In this document: one piece after another, positions 53,218 through 62,235 of the stretch
Position numbering within the stretch: position 1 is the first letter of the stretch
How the letters are laid out: the number at the start of each line of letters is the position of its first letter
Origin: Azotimanducus sp965199815
Lineage (GTDB): Bacteria > Pseudomonadota > Gammaproteobacteria > Pseudomonadales > Azotimanducaceae
Direction: 5' to 3'
Assembly (NCBI GenBank): GCA_965199815.1
Contig: CBDATE010000028.1
Span: 1 to 64,000 of the forward strand
DNA: 64,000 nucleotides
Translations under genes and position numbers: made by a program
Notes under the pieces: model-generated
Databases searched by the model: none
Told to the model about the DNA's origin: nothing
Seen by the model: only the letters and a program-made list of their open reading frames with translations

Positions 53218-56034
53218 GTGAATCCGGATCCCGATGTGTGTAGCCAATTGGAAACGCCAATGTCCGGAGATTTTGCAGGTGCCCGCTGGTGGAAGTTCGA
53301 TTTCCACACCCACACGCCTGTTTCGGAGGATTACGGCAAAGGGCCCGATCAGAATCGGCTTCGTCAGATTTCTCCGGAAGACTGGCTGCTGGGCTTCATG
53401 CGGGCGGGGGTTGACTGCGTAGCCGTCACGGATCACAACTCGGGAGCCTGGATTGACAAGCTCCAAGACGCATACGAGATGATGGAGAAGAAGATGTCGG
53501 AGGGATTCCGCCCTCTACACCTCTTCCCCGGAGTCGAGATTACAGTCAGCGGCGGCATCCACTTGCTGGCAATACTTGGCCCCGGTTGCAAGGAGCAGAA
53601 CATCAATGCCCTGCTCGGTGATGCCGGAATCCAAAACGCCGACTTGGGCAAAATCAACGCCATCACCACCAAGTCGTTGATCGATGTCGTTGCTGTTGTT
53701 CACGATGCCGGTGGACTGGCCATACCGGCTCATGCGGACTGTGAAAAAGGGATTTTCGAGGCCCAGAGCGGTAAAACGCTGGAGCAGACTTTACGCTGTG
53801 AGCACATCATTGCTGCCGAGGTTCTGGACAAGAAGCAAATCGAAACAGAGGTTGTGCGGCAACACTGGAACGGATGGACTTGCGTTCTGGGTTCGGACAG
53901 CCATCACCCTTCGGGCACCCCCGGTCAGAGCTTCCCGGGAAGCCGCTTCACTTGGGTCAAGATGGGAACGCCTTGTATTGAGGGGGTGAAACTCGCGCTG
54001 ATCGATGGCGAACCCCTGTCGGTTCGGCGTAGCGACGAAACAGATCACAACCCCAACAAACAGGCTCCATATGTCATTGAGAGCATCAAGATTCATAAGG
54101 CCTATCTTATGGGATGCCGCGATCACCTGGAAGCTCGATTCAGCCCATGGATGTCCGCTTTGATCGGTGGCAGGGGTACCGGCAAGTCCACTATCGTTGA
54201 AATGCTTCGTCTAGCGCTTCGCCGGGACCGGGAACTGCCTGAAGAGCTTGTCAAGGATTTCAACAGATTCAACGCGGTTCCGGAGTCTCGGAACGATGAT
54301 GGCGCTCTTCGAGAAGATACGGAAGTCGTCGCCAATATAATCAAGGGTGGCAAGCAGTTTTGTGTGCGCTGGCGGCAAGATGGAACGAAACCTTCCATTG
54401 AAGAGCTATCCGCAAACGGGCACTGGGACGAAGCTCCGGGGGTGGTTGAGCAACGCTTCCCGGTTCGAATCTTCAGCCAGAAACAGGTGCTGTCGCTCGC
54501 TCGGGATCCCAATGCACTGCTGCGGTTGATCGACGATGATCCGACTGTTGATTGGTACGCGTGGCACTCTGATCACCGTCAACTCGAGGCGCAATACCTC
54601 AGCTTGCGCAGCCAAGCCCGGGAGGTTGTCGCTGGATTGGCGGGACGCAAGAGGCTCGAAGGCGAACTTGCTGAAATCCGAAGCAAGCTTGAGATATTCG
54701 AGACTAGCGGGCACAGAGAATTACTGACTTCTTACCAGCGTATCCGGCGACAGGCACGGGTCATCCATGACCGTTCCGCTGAACTGAAAGAGAATGAAGA
54801 GACCTTGCTAAGTTGCAGTGCCCAAGTCGAGCCATCCAATATTCCTGATGACGAATTCGATTTCGATGTCCCCGAAGAAACAGAAGTCCATCAACTGTTA
54901 CTTGAGGCGCAACAAAAACAGCGCGAGTTCTCTCGCAAGATTGCAACAATGGCGGCCGAAATCTCCGGTTTTCGCGCCGATTGGATGCGACGCATTGAAA
55001 GTTCAATATGGAAAAAGGCTGAGCGGAAAGCCCAAAAAAGCTATCAAGCGCTCTCGGATCAACTTCAGGAACAAGGTGTCGGCGATCCAACCTCCTTTGG
55101 CGCTCTGGTTCAACGCCGCCAAGCACTTGAAGCCGCGCTGAGGGAGCTTGACGCAGCGGTTTTGCGAAAAGTTCAACTAGACGAGAAAGCCAGCGCCGTC
55201 CTCGATCAAATTGAAAGATCTCGGCTGGAGTTGAGTGAGAAAAGGGCCAGATTTCTTGCTCAGGTCACTGGGAATAGTAACTTCATTCGCGTCACACCCA
55301 TACCTTGGGGGAGCAGGTTGGATCTTGTGGAAGTGAGCTTTCGAAAGGTCGTTAACAAGACAGACGCACGTTTGGCCGATGATTTTCTTAGCGACGATGA
55401 AACAAAAGGCGTATTGCCAGATCTCTATTACGGCTTATCTGAAGTCATTGAACTACGTACCCAAGAGCTTTCTGAACGAATTCGAAAGCTAAAGAGTGAC
55501 TTGGATGGGGTCTGCAAAGGGGCGACTTTAGAGTCCCGGTCGAAGTGGTTCCATAATCACATCCGGGATTTGACGGACGAGGAGCTGGATCGGCTGCATC
55601 TTTGGTGGCCGGAGGATAGCCTCAAGGTCGAATACAGCCGCGATGGGCGTAAATTCGTGCCCATAGAGCAGGGGTCTCCAGGACAGAAATCGGCTGCCAT
55701 ACTGGCATTCCTGCTGTCCTATGGCGATGAGCCGCTGATACTCGATCAACCGGAAGACGATCTTGACAACCACTTGATCTACGACTTGATCGTGCAGCAG
55801 ATTCGCGAGAACAAGCAACGGCGACAGGTCATCGTGGTCACTCACAACCCGAACATTGTGGTCAACGGGGACGCGGAACAGGTAATCGAGATGGATCATC
55901 GGTGCGGCCAGTGCGTCGTAGTCGAAAGCGGGACCGGCTGCTTGCAGGATAGCGGTGTTCGAGAGGCCATCTGCAACATCATGGAAGGCGGACAACGAGC
56001 ATTTCAAAGTCGCTACCGACGCTTGGTCAATTAG
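53218..56034 (+). CDS. TrlF-like PHP-domain AAA ATPase
   Basis: The 938-residue protein joins an N-terminal PHP metallo-phosphoesterase domain to an SMC-like ATPase. PHP motifs: FDFHTHTPVSEDYG (about residue 27), VAVTDHNSGAW, LFPGVEITVSGGIHLLAILG, AIPAHADCEKG and LGSDSHHPSG. The ATPase has Walker A in LIGGRGTGKSTIVEMLRLAL (about 317), a long coiled-coil middle (about 470-690), Walker B in PLILDQPEDDLDNHLIYDL (about 840) and the H-loop VIVVTHNPNIVVNGDAEQV. Such proteins are annotated as TrlF family and occur in defence islands; PHP domains can be nucleases. GTG 53218 with GGAGGT 9 nt upstream is chosen over TTG 53191. Confidence 0.85.
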   Translation: MNPDPDVCSQLETPMSGDFAGARWWKFDFHTHTPVSEDYGKGPDQNRLRQISPEDWLLGFMRAGVDCVAVTDHNSGAWIDKLQDAYEMMEKKMSEGFRPLHLFPGVEITVSGGIHLLAILGPGCKEQNINALLGDAGIQNADLGKINAITTKSLIDVVAVVHDAGGLAIPAHADCEKGIFEAQSGKTLEQTLRCEHIIAAEVLDKKQIETEVVRQHWNGWTCVLGSDSHHPSGTPGQSFPGSRFTWVKMGTPCIEGVKLALIDGEPLSVRRSDETDHNPNKQAPYVIESIKIHKAYLMGCRDHLEARFSPWMSALIGGRGTGKSTIVEMLRLALRRDRELPEELVKDFNRFNAVPESRNDDGALREDTEVVANIIKGGKQFCVRWRQDGTKPSIEELSANGHWDEAPGVVEQRFPVRIFSQKQVLSLARDPNALLRLIDDDPTVDWYAWHSDHRQLEAQYLSLRSQAREVVAGLAGRKRLEGELAEIRSKLEIFETSGHRELLTSYQRIRRQARVIHDRSAELKENEETLLSCSAQVEPSNIPDDEFDFDVPEETEVHQLLLEAQQKQREFSRKIATMAAEISGFRADWMRRIESSIWKKAERKAQKSYQALSDQLQEQGVGDPTSFGALVQRRQALEAALRELDAAVLRKVQLDEKASAVLDQIERSRLELSEKRARFLAQVTGNSNFIRVTPIPWGSRLDLVEVSFRKVVNKTDARLADDFLSDDETKGVLPDLYYGLSEVIELRTQELSERIRKLKSDLDGVCKGATLESRSKWFHNHIRDLTDEELDRLHLWWPEDSLKVEYSRDGRKFVPIEQGSPGQKSAAILAFLLSYGDEPLILDQPEDDLDNHLIYDLIVQQIRENKQRRQVIVVTHNPNIVVNGDAEQVIEMDHRCGQCVVVESGTGCLQDSGVREAICNIMEGGQRAFQSRYRRLVN

Positions 56035-56038
56035 TGCC

Positions 56039-57319
56039 ATGGCCATCACGCCGGAACAATTGCTGCACCAGATTTCGCTTGGTGAAAACAGCTTCCTTGA
56101 GTGCAAGGAAGTTGTTTTCTCGAGGGATCGAATCAAGGGCCCCAATCGCACAAACTTGGCCGACGAATTGGCTGCATTGGCCAACACCAAGGGCGGTTTG
56201 CTGGTGCTCGGTGTGCACGACAAGACACGGGACATCGTTGGCCTGCCCCGCAATCTCCTTGATCGTGTGGACACTTTCGTCGTCGAGATCCTGCGCGATT
56301 TGATCAACCCACCTCTCAACGCGGATATAACGCTCTTCGAAGTACCGGATGTCACAGGGGACTTGCAGGTTGTGATGTGCATTGAGGTGCCGCGCAGCCC
56401 TCATGTTCACAAGAGCCCGTCCGGGTACTTTCACCGGGTGGGAAGCTCGAAGCGTGAGCTACGCCAACAGGAAATGCTCCGCCTCGCCCAACAAAAGAGC
56501 CTATCAAGCCTGTTTCGATTCGACGAGCAGATCGTTGACAAGGCGAGATTTGAAGATTTGAGTCCATCTCTGATATACCGGTTCCGCACCGCGCAAACGC
56601 TGGATGATCGCCGGGTTCTCGCCCGCAAGCTGGGCATGGCATCGATGGATGACAGCGAGGAGCTATGTCCAACCGTTGCCGGCGTTCTATTAGGGGCCGA
56701 AAACCCGCGGCAGTGGCTTCCCAATGCCTTCATCCAGGCAGTCGCTTACCGAGGCAAGGGCATCGGTGAGTCAATGGACTTGGCCAACTATCAACTCGAC
56801 GCTCAGGACATTGAAGGCGCACTTGACGCTCAGGTTGTGGAGGCTTGCAAGTTCGTTCTGAAGAACCAGAAGGTCGCTGCAACCAAATCGGTTGGGCGAG
56901 AGGACCACCCCCAGTACGACATCACGGCCGTGTTCGAAGCCATGGTGAACGCCGTGGCTCATCGAGACTACTCAATCCACGGCTCGAAGATCAGGTTGCG
57001 GGTGTTCTTCAACCGCATTGAACTGTACTCGCCCGGCGAACTGCCCGACAGCCTGGAGCTTGATGCCATGGCGTACCGGCAAGTGACGCGAAACGAAGCC
57101 ATTGCCAACCTGCTGGCCAGAATCGTAGTTCCATCCAATATCCCGGGACTCACGACCATACGGAGGACCTTGATGGATCGACGCGGCGAAGGGGTCGGCC
57201 AAATACTGCAACGCAGCAAGGCGCTGTCCGGGATGGAGCCGAGATACGACATGCCCGGCGGGGAGGAATTGCGCCTGACCATCTTTGCGGCAGGCTCGGA
57301 CGCGCACACGGACAGTTGA
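56039..57319 (+). CDS. AlbA_2/Schlafen-type ATP-binding protein (second copy)
   Basis: A 426-residue protein from ATG 56039 (MAITPEQLLHQISLGENSF), 4 nt after the TrlF-like stop. It has an AlbA_2 domain (ECKEVVFSRDRIKGPNRTNL, ANTKGGLLVLGVHDKTRDIV), a central domain (ELCPTVAGVLLGAENPRQWL) and a GHKL-like region (VFEAMVNAVAHRDYSIHGSK, FFNRIELYSPGELPDSLEL) ending in a helical lid (RRTLMDRRGEGVGQILQRSK). The frame extends back into the previous gene (55955), but that part overlaps the TrlF-like C-terminus and is not expected. Its role is presumably nucleic-acid or nucleotide sensing. Confidence 0.82.
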   Translation: MAITPEQLLHQISLGENSFLECKEVVFSRDRIKGPNRTNLADELAALANTKGGLLVLGVHDKTRDIVGLPRNLLDRVDTFVVEILRDLINPPLNADITLFEVPDVTGDLQVVMCIEVPRSPHVHKSPSGYFHRVGSSKRELRQQEMLRLAQQKSLSSLFRFDEQIVDKARFEDLSPSLIYRFRTAQTLDDRRVLARKLGMASMDDSEELCPTVAGVLLGAENPRQWLPNAFIQAVAYRGKGIGESMDLANYQLDAQDIEGALDAQVVEACKFVLKNQKVAATKSVGREDHPQYDITAVFEAMVNAVAHRDYSIHGSKIRLRVFFNRIELYSPGELPDSLELDAMAYRQVTRNEAIANLLARIVVPSNIPGLTTIRRTLMDRRGEGVGQILQRSKALSGMEPRYDMPGGEELRLTIFAAGSDAHTDS

Positions 57320-57354
57320 ACGAGGCGCATGGACACTTTGCCGGGAGAGAATCA

Positions 57355-59706
57355 ATGACTGGCGAAAGCAGCGCTGCAGGATCAGTGAACGAAACTCTCA
57401 TTGATTGTTTTGTTCGCAGCATCCGTGCTCGTGGTGAGGCCCTGAATGGCCAGGCCCGGCCCGCAGCCGTGCTGTGGACTGATCCTGATGCTGAGTGGAA
57501 GCCCCTGGCGAAAGCGCTGCGCGCGGAGCTTCCCGAGTTGTTGACCCTTGGCGACCATGACCCGGAGACTCGTTCCGGCCCGGTCATCTGGCTGCGCTGC
57601 GTCATTGACGGCGCACTACCGAACCTGGATCTGCCCGAGGAACATCCGCCCATCATCTGGTTGCCCGCTATCGCCCGTGATCAGCTTCGCGTCGGCGAGG
57701 AGTGCCCGGATGCCCTCAAACCACTGGTGGAACTGCTGTATCGGGGCATCCATTGGCATCAGGCGAACGGGCGCGACTGGACACTCGCGGCGTTTTTGGC
57801 GGCTCAAGCTGAGCTTGATATTGCAGGTAGTGAGGCAACCTGGAGTGCGCTGAGGCGAGCACTCCCGGAACTGGCGGGTGAACCTCTCGCCAAGTTGCGC
57901 GGCAAACGACTGCGCGCGGATGATTTCAACCAGATGCTCTCGCAGGACGTTATCCGCGACCTGCTGCGATGGATGGGTGATTCCGAAGGACTGCGCTCGC
58001 GCATGGCAGATGACCGCTGGAGCGCCTTTCGTGAACGGTGCCGGGGTGAAGTGGAATTCGATCCGGAGGCTGGCGTTGTTACCGAAGCCGGGCGGCTGCT
58101 TGGCACTGGTGGTGGCTCATGGGATCGAGTATGGAGCCGCTTTGCCGAAGCCCCGACAAGTTTCATCGGCATCTCCGAATTGCTGCGGCGTAGCGAGCCA
58201 GCGAATGACCTTTTCCTTTCTGGCGAACGCTGGCCGAAACGGAATGATCACGAAGAAGACCGGCTACGGCAGTCGCTGAGAGAAATTTCGGAAATGACGC
58301 ATATGGATGCCTGCAAGCGAGTGCTCGAACTGGAAACCGAGCACGGCTCTCGGCGGCAATGGGTGTGGGCAGCGCTGGGGCAGGCTCCCATGGCAAAGGC
58401 CCTCGACCCCTTGGCCAGGCTGGCGACACATGTCAGCCAATCCTTGGGGGGAATGATGCCGGACGATGTGGCGGCAGCCTGGCTGGATCGCGGTTGGCAG
58501 GGCGATGCCGCCGCTTGGCAAGCCGTGGCATCCATGTCCTCCGCTGGAACGGACCGGAATCTGGTTGCCGATGTAGTGCGACACTTGTACGAACCCTGGC
58601 TTGATGAGTCCGCCCGAGCATTTCAGAAAGCTGTGGAGCGGCAGCCCCTCCCCGGCCACGACAGTGCCGAGATCATTGAAGCCGAAGATGGTGAGTGCAT
58701 CCTGTTCGTTGATGGCTTGCGCTACGACCTTGGCAAGCGTCTCGCTGAAAAACTGGAGGATCGGGGGTTTCGTGTACAGGCGGCGTGTCGCTGGGCTGCG
58801 TTGCCGAGCGTAACCGCTACCGCGAAACCGGCCGTTGCACCGGCGGCAGGCAACATTGCAAGTGGTCGTCTTGGCGAATCCTTTGCACCCGTTTTCCGTG
58901 ACGGCGGACGCGAGGTAGCTGCACAAACCCTGCGCTCCGGACTGAAGGAAATGGACTACCAGATTTTGCGGCAAGGCGAGTTCGATGTGCCGTTATCCGA
59001 CACGGCCAAGGGCTGGATGGAAACCGGCCGCATCGATCACCGCGGCCATCAACTTCAGGCTGAGCTTGCCCACCGTATTTCGGAGGAGTTGGAGTGCCTT
59101 GAGACATTGATTGAGAGCCTCTGCGAAAAGGGGTGGCGCTCCGTGCGTGTGGTTACTGATCATGGCTGGCTTCTGCTGCCCGGCGGTCTTCCCAGGGTGG
59201 ACCTTCCGAAGCATCTTGCCGAGAGCCGCTGGGCGCGCTGCGCGGTCATTGCCGGAGAGTCGGCACCGGATGTCCGCCGCATACCCTGGTACTGGAATGC
59301 GAACGAGAGTTTCGCCAGCCCTCCCGGCATCGCCTGCTTCAACAAGTCTGACGAATACGCGCACGGTGGACTCAGTATTCAGGAGTGCCTGGTTCCGGAC
59401 ATCCGTGTGTTACCTGCGGCGGCAAGGGCCGCGACGGCGGTGATCATCACTGGCATTCGCTGGCACGGACTGCGCTCACTCATCGAAGTGGATGCCCAAG
59501 GTGCCCAGGTGGTTGCGGACCTGCGCCTTGAAGGTGCCAATGGGAAATCTGTCGCAGCCGCTGCGAAAGCAGTCGATAGGGACGGGGCGGTCAGCTTGTT
59601 GCTGGCCGACGACCTGCACGAGAAAGCGCAACTGGTCGTTGTGCTGCTTGATGCGAACGAGCTGGTGGTGGCACACCGGCCAACCCGCGTGGGAGAAGAA
59701 TCGTGA
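57355..59706 (+). CDS. pglZ: BREX alkaline-phosphatase-superfamily protein PglZ
   Basis: PglZ is the defining BREX component and in type 1 systems is needed for both methylation and defence. The 783-residue protein has an N-terminal region typical of the family (IDCFVRSIRARGEALNGQ, PAAVLWTDPDAEWKPLA) and a C-terminal PglZ domain with metal-site motifs ILFVDGLRYDLGKRLAEKLE (about residue 448), LPSVTATAKPAVAP, VRVVTDHGWLLLPGGLP and HGGLSIQECLVPDIRV. ATG 57355 with GGGAGAG upstream is preferred to the overlapping TTG 57316. Its stop overlaps the brxL GTG. Confidence 0.94.
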   Translation: MTGESSAAGSVNETLIDCFVRSIRARGEALNGQARPAAVLWTDPDAEWKPLAKALRAELPELLTLGDHDPETRSGPVIWLRCVIDGALPNLDLPEEHPPIIWLPAIARDQLRVGEECPDALKPLVELLYRGIHWHQANGRDWTLAAFLAAQAELDIAGSEATWSALRRALPELAGEPLAKLRGKRLRADDFNQMLSQDVIRDLLRWMGDSEGLRSRMADDRWSAFRERCRGEVEFDPEAGVVTEAGRLLGTGGGSWDRVWSRFAEAPTSFIGISELLRRSEPANDLFLSGERWPKRNDHEEDRLRQSLREISEMTHMDACKRVLELETEHGSRRQWVWAALGQAPMAKALDPLARLATHVSQSLGGMMPDDVAAAWLDRGWQGDAAAWQAVASMSSAGTDRNLVADVVRHLYEPWLDESARAFQKAVERQPLPGHDSAEIIEAEDGECILFVDGLRYDLGKRLAEKLEDRGFRVQAACRWAALPSVTATAKPAVAPAAGNIASGRLGESFAPVFRDGGREVAAQTLRSGLKEMDYQILRQGEFDVPLSDTAKGWMETGRIDHRGHQLQAELAHRISEELECLETLIESLCEKGWRSVRVVTDHGWLLLPGGLPRVDLPKHLAESRWARCAVIAGESAPDVRRIPWYWNANESFASPPGIACFNKSDEYAHGGLSIQECLVPDIRVLPAAARAATAVIITGIRWHGLRSLIEVDAQGAQVVADLRLEGANGKSVAAAAKAVDRDGAVSLLLADDLHEKAQLVVVLLDANELVVAHRPTRVGEES

Positions 59707-61766
59707 GCGACTTTGCTGTTGCCATGGACGAACTCGACACCGCGGCCGCAGGGGCGTTTCCAGGCTATCTGGTGCGCAAGGACCTCGTGCGTCACTATGC
59801 ACATCAGTACCCCGTGCCCACTTACGTAGTGGAGTTCCTGCTGGGCCGATACTGCGCGAGTGTGGACGAGCAGGAGATCGAGGAGGGGCTGGCCATCGTC
59901 GAACAGCAGCTTGATGGCCGCACTGTTCGCAGTGGCTCTCAGGAAATATTCAAGTCTCGGGCCCGGGAGGAGGGGTCGGTTCGCTTGATCGACATCGTCC
60001 GCGCTCGCCTTGATGCCCGCAACGACTACTACATCGTGGAACTCCCCAGCCTGGGTTTGACGGATGCGCGTGTCTCCACGAGCATCATTCAGGAGCATCA
60101 AAGGATGCTCGGCGACGGGTTTTATGCGGAAGTCACCCTGGAATACGACGCGCTGGCGATTCAGGACAATCCGCCTCGTCCATTCCGCGTTGCCGCTCTT
60201 CGGCCTATCCAACTTTCCAAGCCCGACATCCTGCAAGTGCTTGCTCGTGGACGACGAGCTCTGAGCACTGGCCAATGGATCGACTTTCTCCTGCGCTCCG
60301 TGGGACTGGAGCCTGCGGTGTTGGATGAGCGAGCCAAAGCGGTGGCCTTGCTGCGCATGGTTCCCTTTGTGGAGCGCAACTACAACCTCGTGGAACTCGG
60401 CCCCCGAGGCACTGGCAAGAGCCATATCTATCAGCAGGTATCGCCTTACGCCCATCTGTTGTCGGGGGGCAAGGCGACGGTAGCCAAGATGTTCGTCAAC
60501 ATGGCGAACGGACAACGGGGACTGGTCTGCCAGTACGATGTCATCTGCTTTGATGAGGTTGCCGGCGTGTCTTTCGACCAGAAAGACGGAGTCAACATCA
60601 TGAAGGGCTACATGGCTGCCGGGGAGTTCAGTCGAGGCAAGGAGAGCATCCGGGCAGAAGGCTCCATCGTGCTGGTCGGCAATTTTGATGTGGATGTCGA
60701 GCAGCAACAACGCATCGGTCACCTGCTGAGTCCATTGCCGAAGGAGATGCGCGACGACACTGCCTTCCATGACCGTATCCATGCGTATCTGCCCGGATGG
60801 AACTTCCCGAAGCTCAACCCCGGTGAACATCTCACCCGACACTTTGGCCTGGTCACGGATTTTCTCAGCGAGTGCTGGTCGCAGATGCGCCAGACCAGCC
60901 GATTGACAGTGCTGCAGAACCGCGCCTACTGGGGCGGTGCGCTGTCCGGGCGTGACATAGAGGCGGTAAACAAGACGGCTTCCGGCTTGTTGAAGCTGGT
61001 GTTCCCGGAACCCGAATCGTCAATCTCCGACGAGGATCTGGAGTGGGTGCTGCGGTTGGCACTTGAGTCCCGTCGGCGCGTCAAGGAACAACAGAAGCGG
61101 TGCCTCGCCAGCGAGTTCCGCAATACGCATTTTTCCTTCACGCTCGGCGCTGACGGCGTTGAGCAATTCGTCGCTACACCGGAGCTGCATAGCGACGATG
61201 CGATCGATGCCGATCCCCTGCCCCCGGGACAAGTGTGGACGGTAGGGCCAAGCACCGATTCCGCTGGATCAGGGTTGTATCGGGTGGAGGTCGTCGTCGG
61301 TAGAGGAGGGGGTACCAAAATCCTCAACCATCCGATGCCGCCTGGCTTTCGCGAGAGTGTTCGGGTTGGTGAGCAAAATCTCTATGTACGGAGCAAGGAG
61401 TTGGTGGGGGAGCGGGACCCTCGTGACCACGAATACTCGATTCAACTTCGTCCGTTCGATGCCGATAAGTCGGGGACGGGGCTTGGGTTGGCCGTGCTCG
61501 TCGCTTGCGTTGGTGGCCTGCTTGAACGTCACACTCGCGGCGGAACAATCGTTGTCGGTTCGCTCAACCTCGGTGGCTCCGTGGAATTGGTGCCAAACCC
61601 CGTGGCAGTTGCCGAGTTGGCGGTGGACAAGCGGGCTACAACCTTGCTGATGCCAGTGTCTGCGAGACGTAGTTTGAATGACTTGCCCGATGAAATGTGG
61701 ACCCGTCTCAACATCGAGTTCTACAGTGAAGCCGCCGATGGTGTCTTCAAGGCGCTGATGGAATAG
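59703..61766 (+). CDS. brxL: BREX AAA+ protein BrxL
   Basis: The 687-residue protein has an N-terminal DNA-binding part (YPVPTYVVEFLLGRYCASVD), an AAA+ core with Walker A in ELGPRGTGKSHIYQQVSPYA (about residue 234) and Walker B in VICFDEVAGVSF, and a Lon-like C-terminal domain (GLGLAVLVACVGGLLERHT, NLGGSVELVPNPVAVAELA). The Lon catalytic Ser and Lys do not appear conserved in these motifs, in line with BrxL acting as a DNA-binding ATPase rather than a protease. It is the last gene of the BREX operon. Confidence 0.93.
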   Translation: MSDFAVAMDELDTAAAGAFPGYLVRKDLVRHYAHQYPVPTYVVEFLLGRYCASVDEQEIEEGLAIVEQQLDGRTVRSGSQEIFKSRAREEGSVRLIDIVRARLDARNDYYIVELPSLGLTDARVSTSIIQEHQRMLGDGFYAEVTLEYDALAIQDNPPRPFRVAALRPIQLSKPDILQVLARGRRALSTGQWIDFLLRSVGLEPAVLDERAKAVALLRMVPFVERNYNLVELGPRGTGKSHIYQQVSPYAHLLSGGKATVAKMFVNMANGQRGLVCQYDVICFDEVAGVSFDQKDGVNIMKGYMAAGEFSRGKESIRAEGSIVLVGNFDVDVEQQQRIGHLLSPLPKEMRDDTAFHDRIHAYLPGWNFPKLNPGEHLTRHFGLVTDFLSECWSQMRQTSRLTVLQNRAYWGGALSGRDIEAVNKTASGLLKLVFPEPESSISDEDLEWVLRLALESRRRVKEQQKRCLASEFRNTHFSFTLGADGVEQFVATPELHSDDAIDADPLPPGQVWTVGPSTDSAGSGLYRVEVVVGRGGGTKILNHPMPPGFRESVRVGEQNLYVRSKELVGERDPRDHEYSIQLRPFDADKSGTGLGLAVLVACVGGLLERHTRGGTIVVGSLNLGGSVELVPNPVAVAELAVDKRATTLLMPVSARRSLNDLPDEMWTRLNIEFYSEAADGVFKALME

Positions 61767-61808
61767 CTGAGGTGTCAGTTCAACGACCGGCCGCTGACGG
61801 GCGAAGCG

Positions 61809-62126
61809 TCATGGGTCGCAAGACTTTTCGACATGCAAATCGAGCAATCGCTTTCGGCGGCGATTTACAAGCTCTTCAGCATCTGCGGCATCCATGTGAT
61901 TCAAAACGATCGCGGGCCAAAAGAACACCGCTGCCGCAACATTTGCTGAATTCACCCCTTTGTTCTTGCGAGCTTCAAACATGATTTCTTCCAGATTGTC
62001 GAACTCCCGTTCGATCTCTGCACAGCTCATTTGCTGATCACTGGGATGGTAAACAGCGACTTTCGTTGTTGACGTACAGCCAGCAATCACAACAAATGCC
62101 ATCAGAAAAGCTGCCCGATAGATCAC
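61809..62126 (-). CDS. Small lipoprotein of unknown function
   Basis: The 105-residue protein starts at GTG 62126, which has GGGGAG 4 nt upstream; the longer frame to 62186 lacks such a site. The N-terminus is a lipoprotein signal (AFLMAFVVIAGC followed by TST), and the mature part contains SCAEIEREFDNLEEIMFEAR and a hydrophobic stretch (VAAAVFFWPAIVLNHMDAAD) before a basic helix. It resembles small lipoproteins seen next to many envelope genes; I do not recognise the family. It is convergent with brxL and divergent from the FHA gene. Confidence 0.68.
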   Translation of the reverse strand: MIYRAAFLMAFVVIAGCTSTTKVAVYHPSDQQMSCAEIEREFDNLEEIMFEARKNKGVNSANVAAAVFFWPAIVLNHMDAADAEELVNRRRKRLLDLHVEKSCDP

Positions 62127-62235
62127 TGCGCTCCCCTTGTACGGTTTTGTGTTGAGCAAGGGATTCACTCCTGAGAGACGACTCATTTCCTGTCGAGCAA
62201 TCGTTCAACCAACCAACGGAGTGTCTTGGGCTAAC

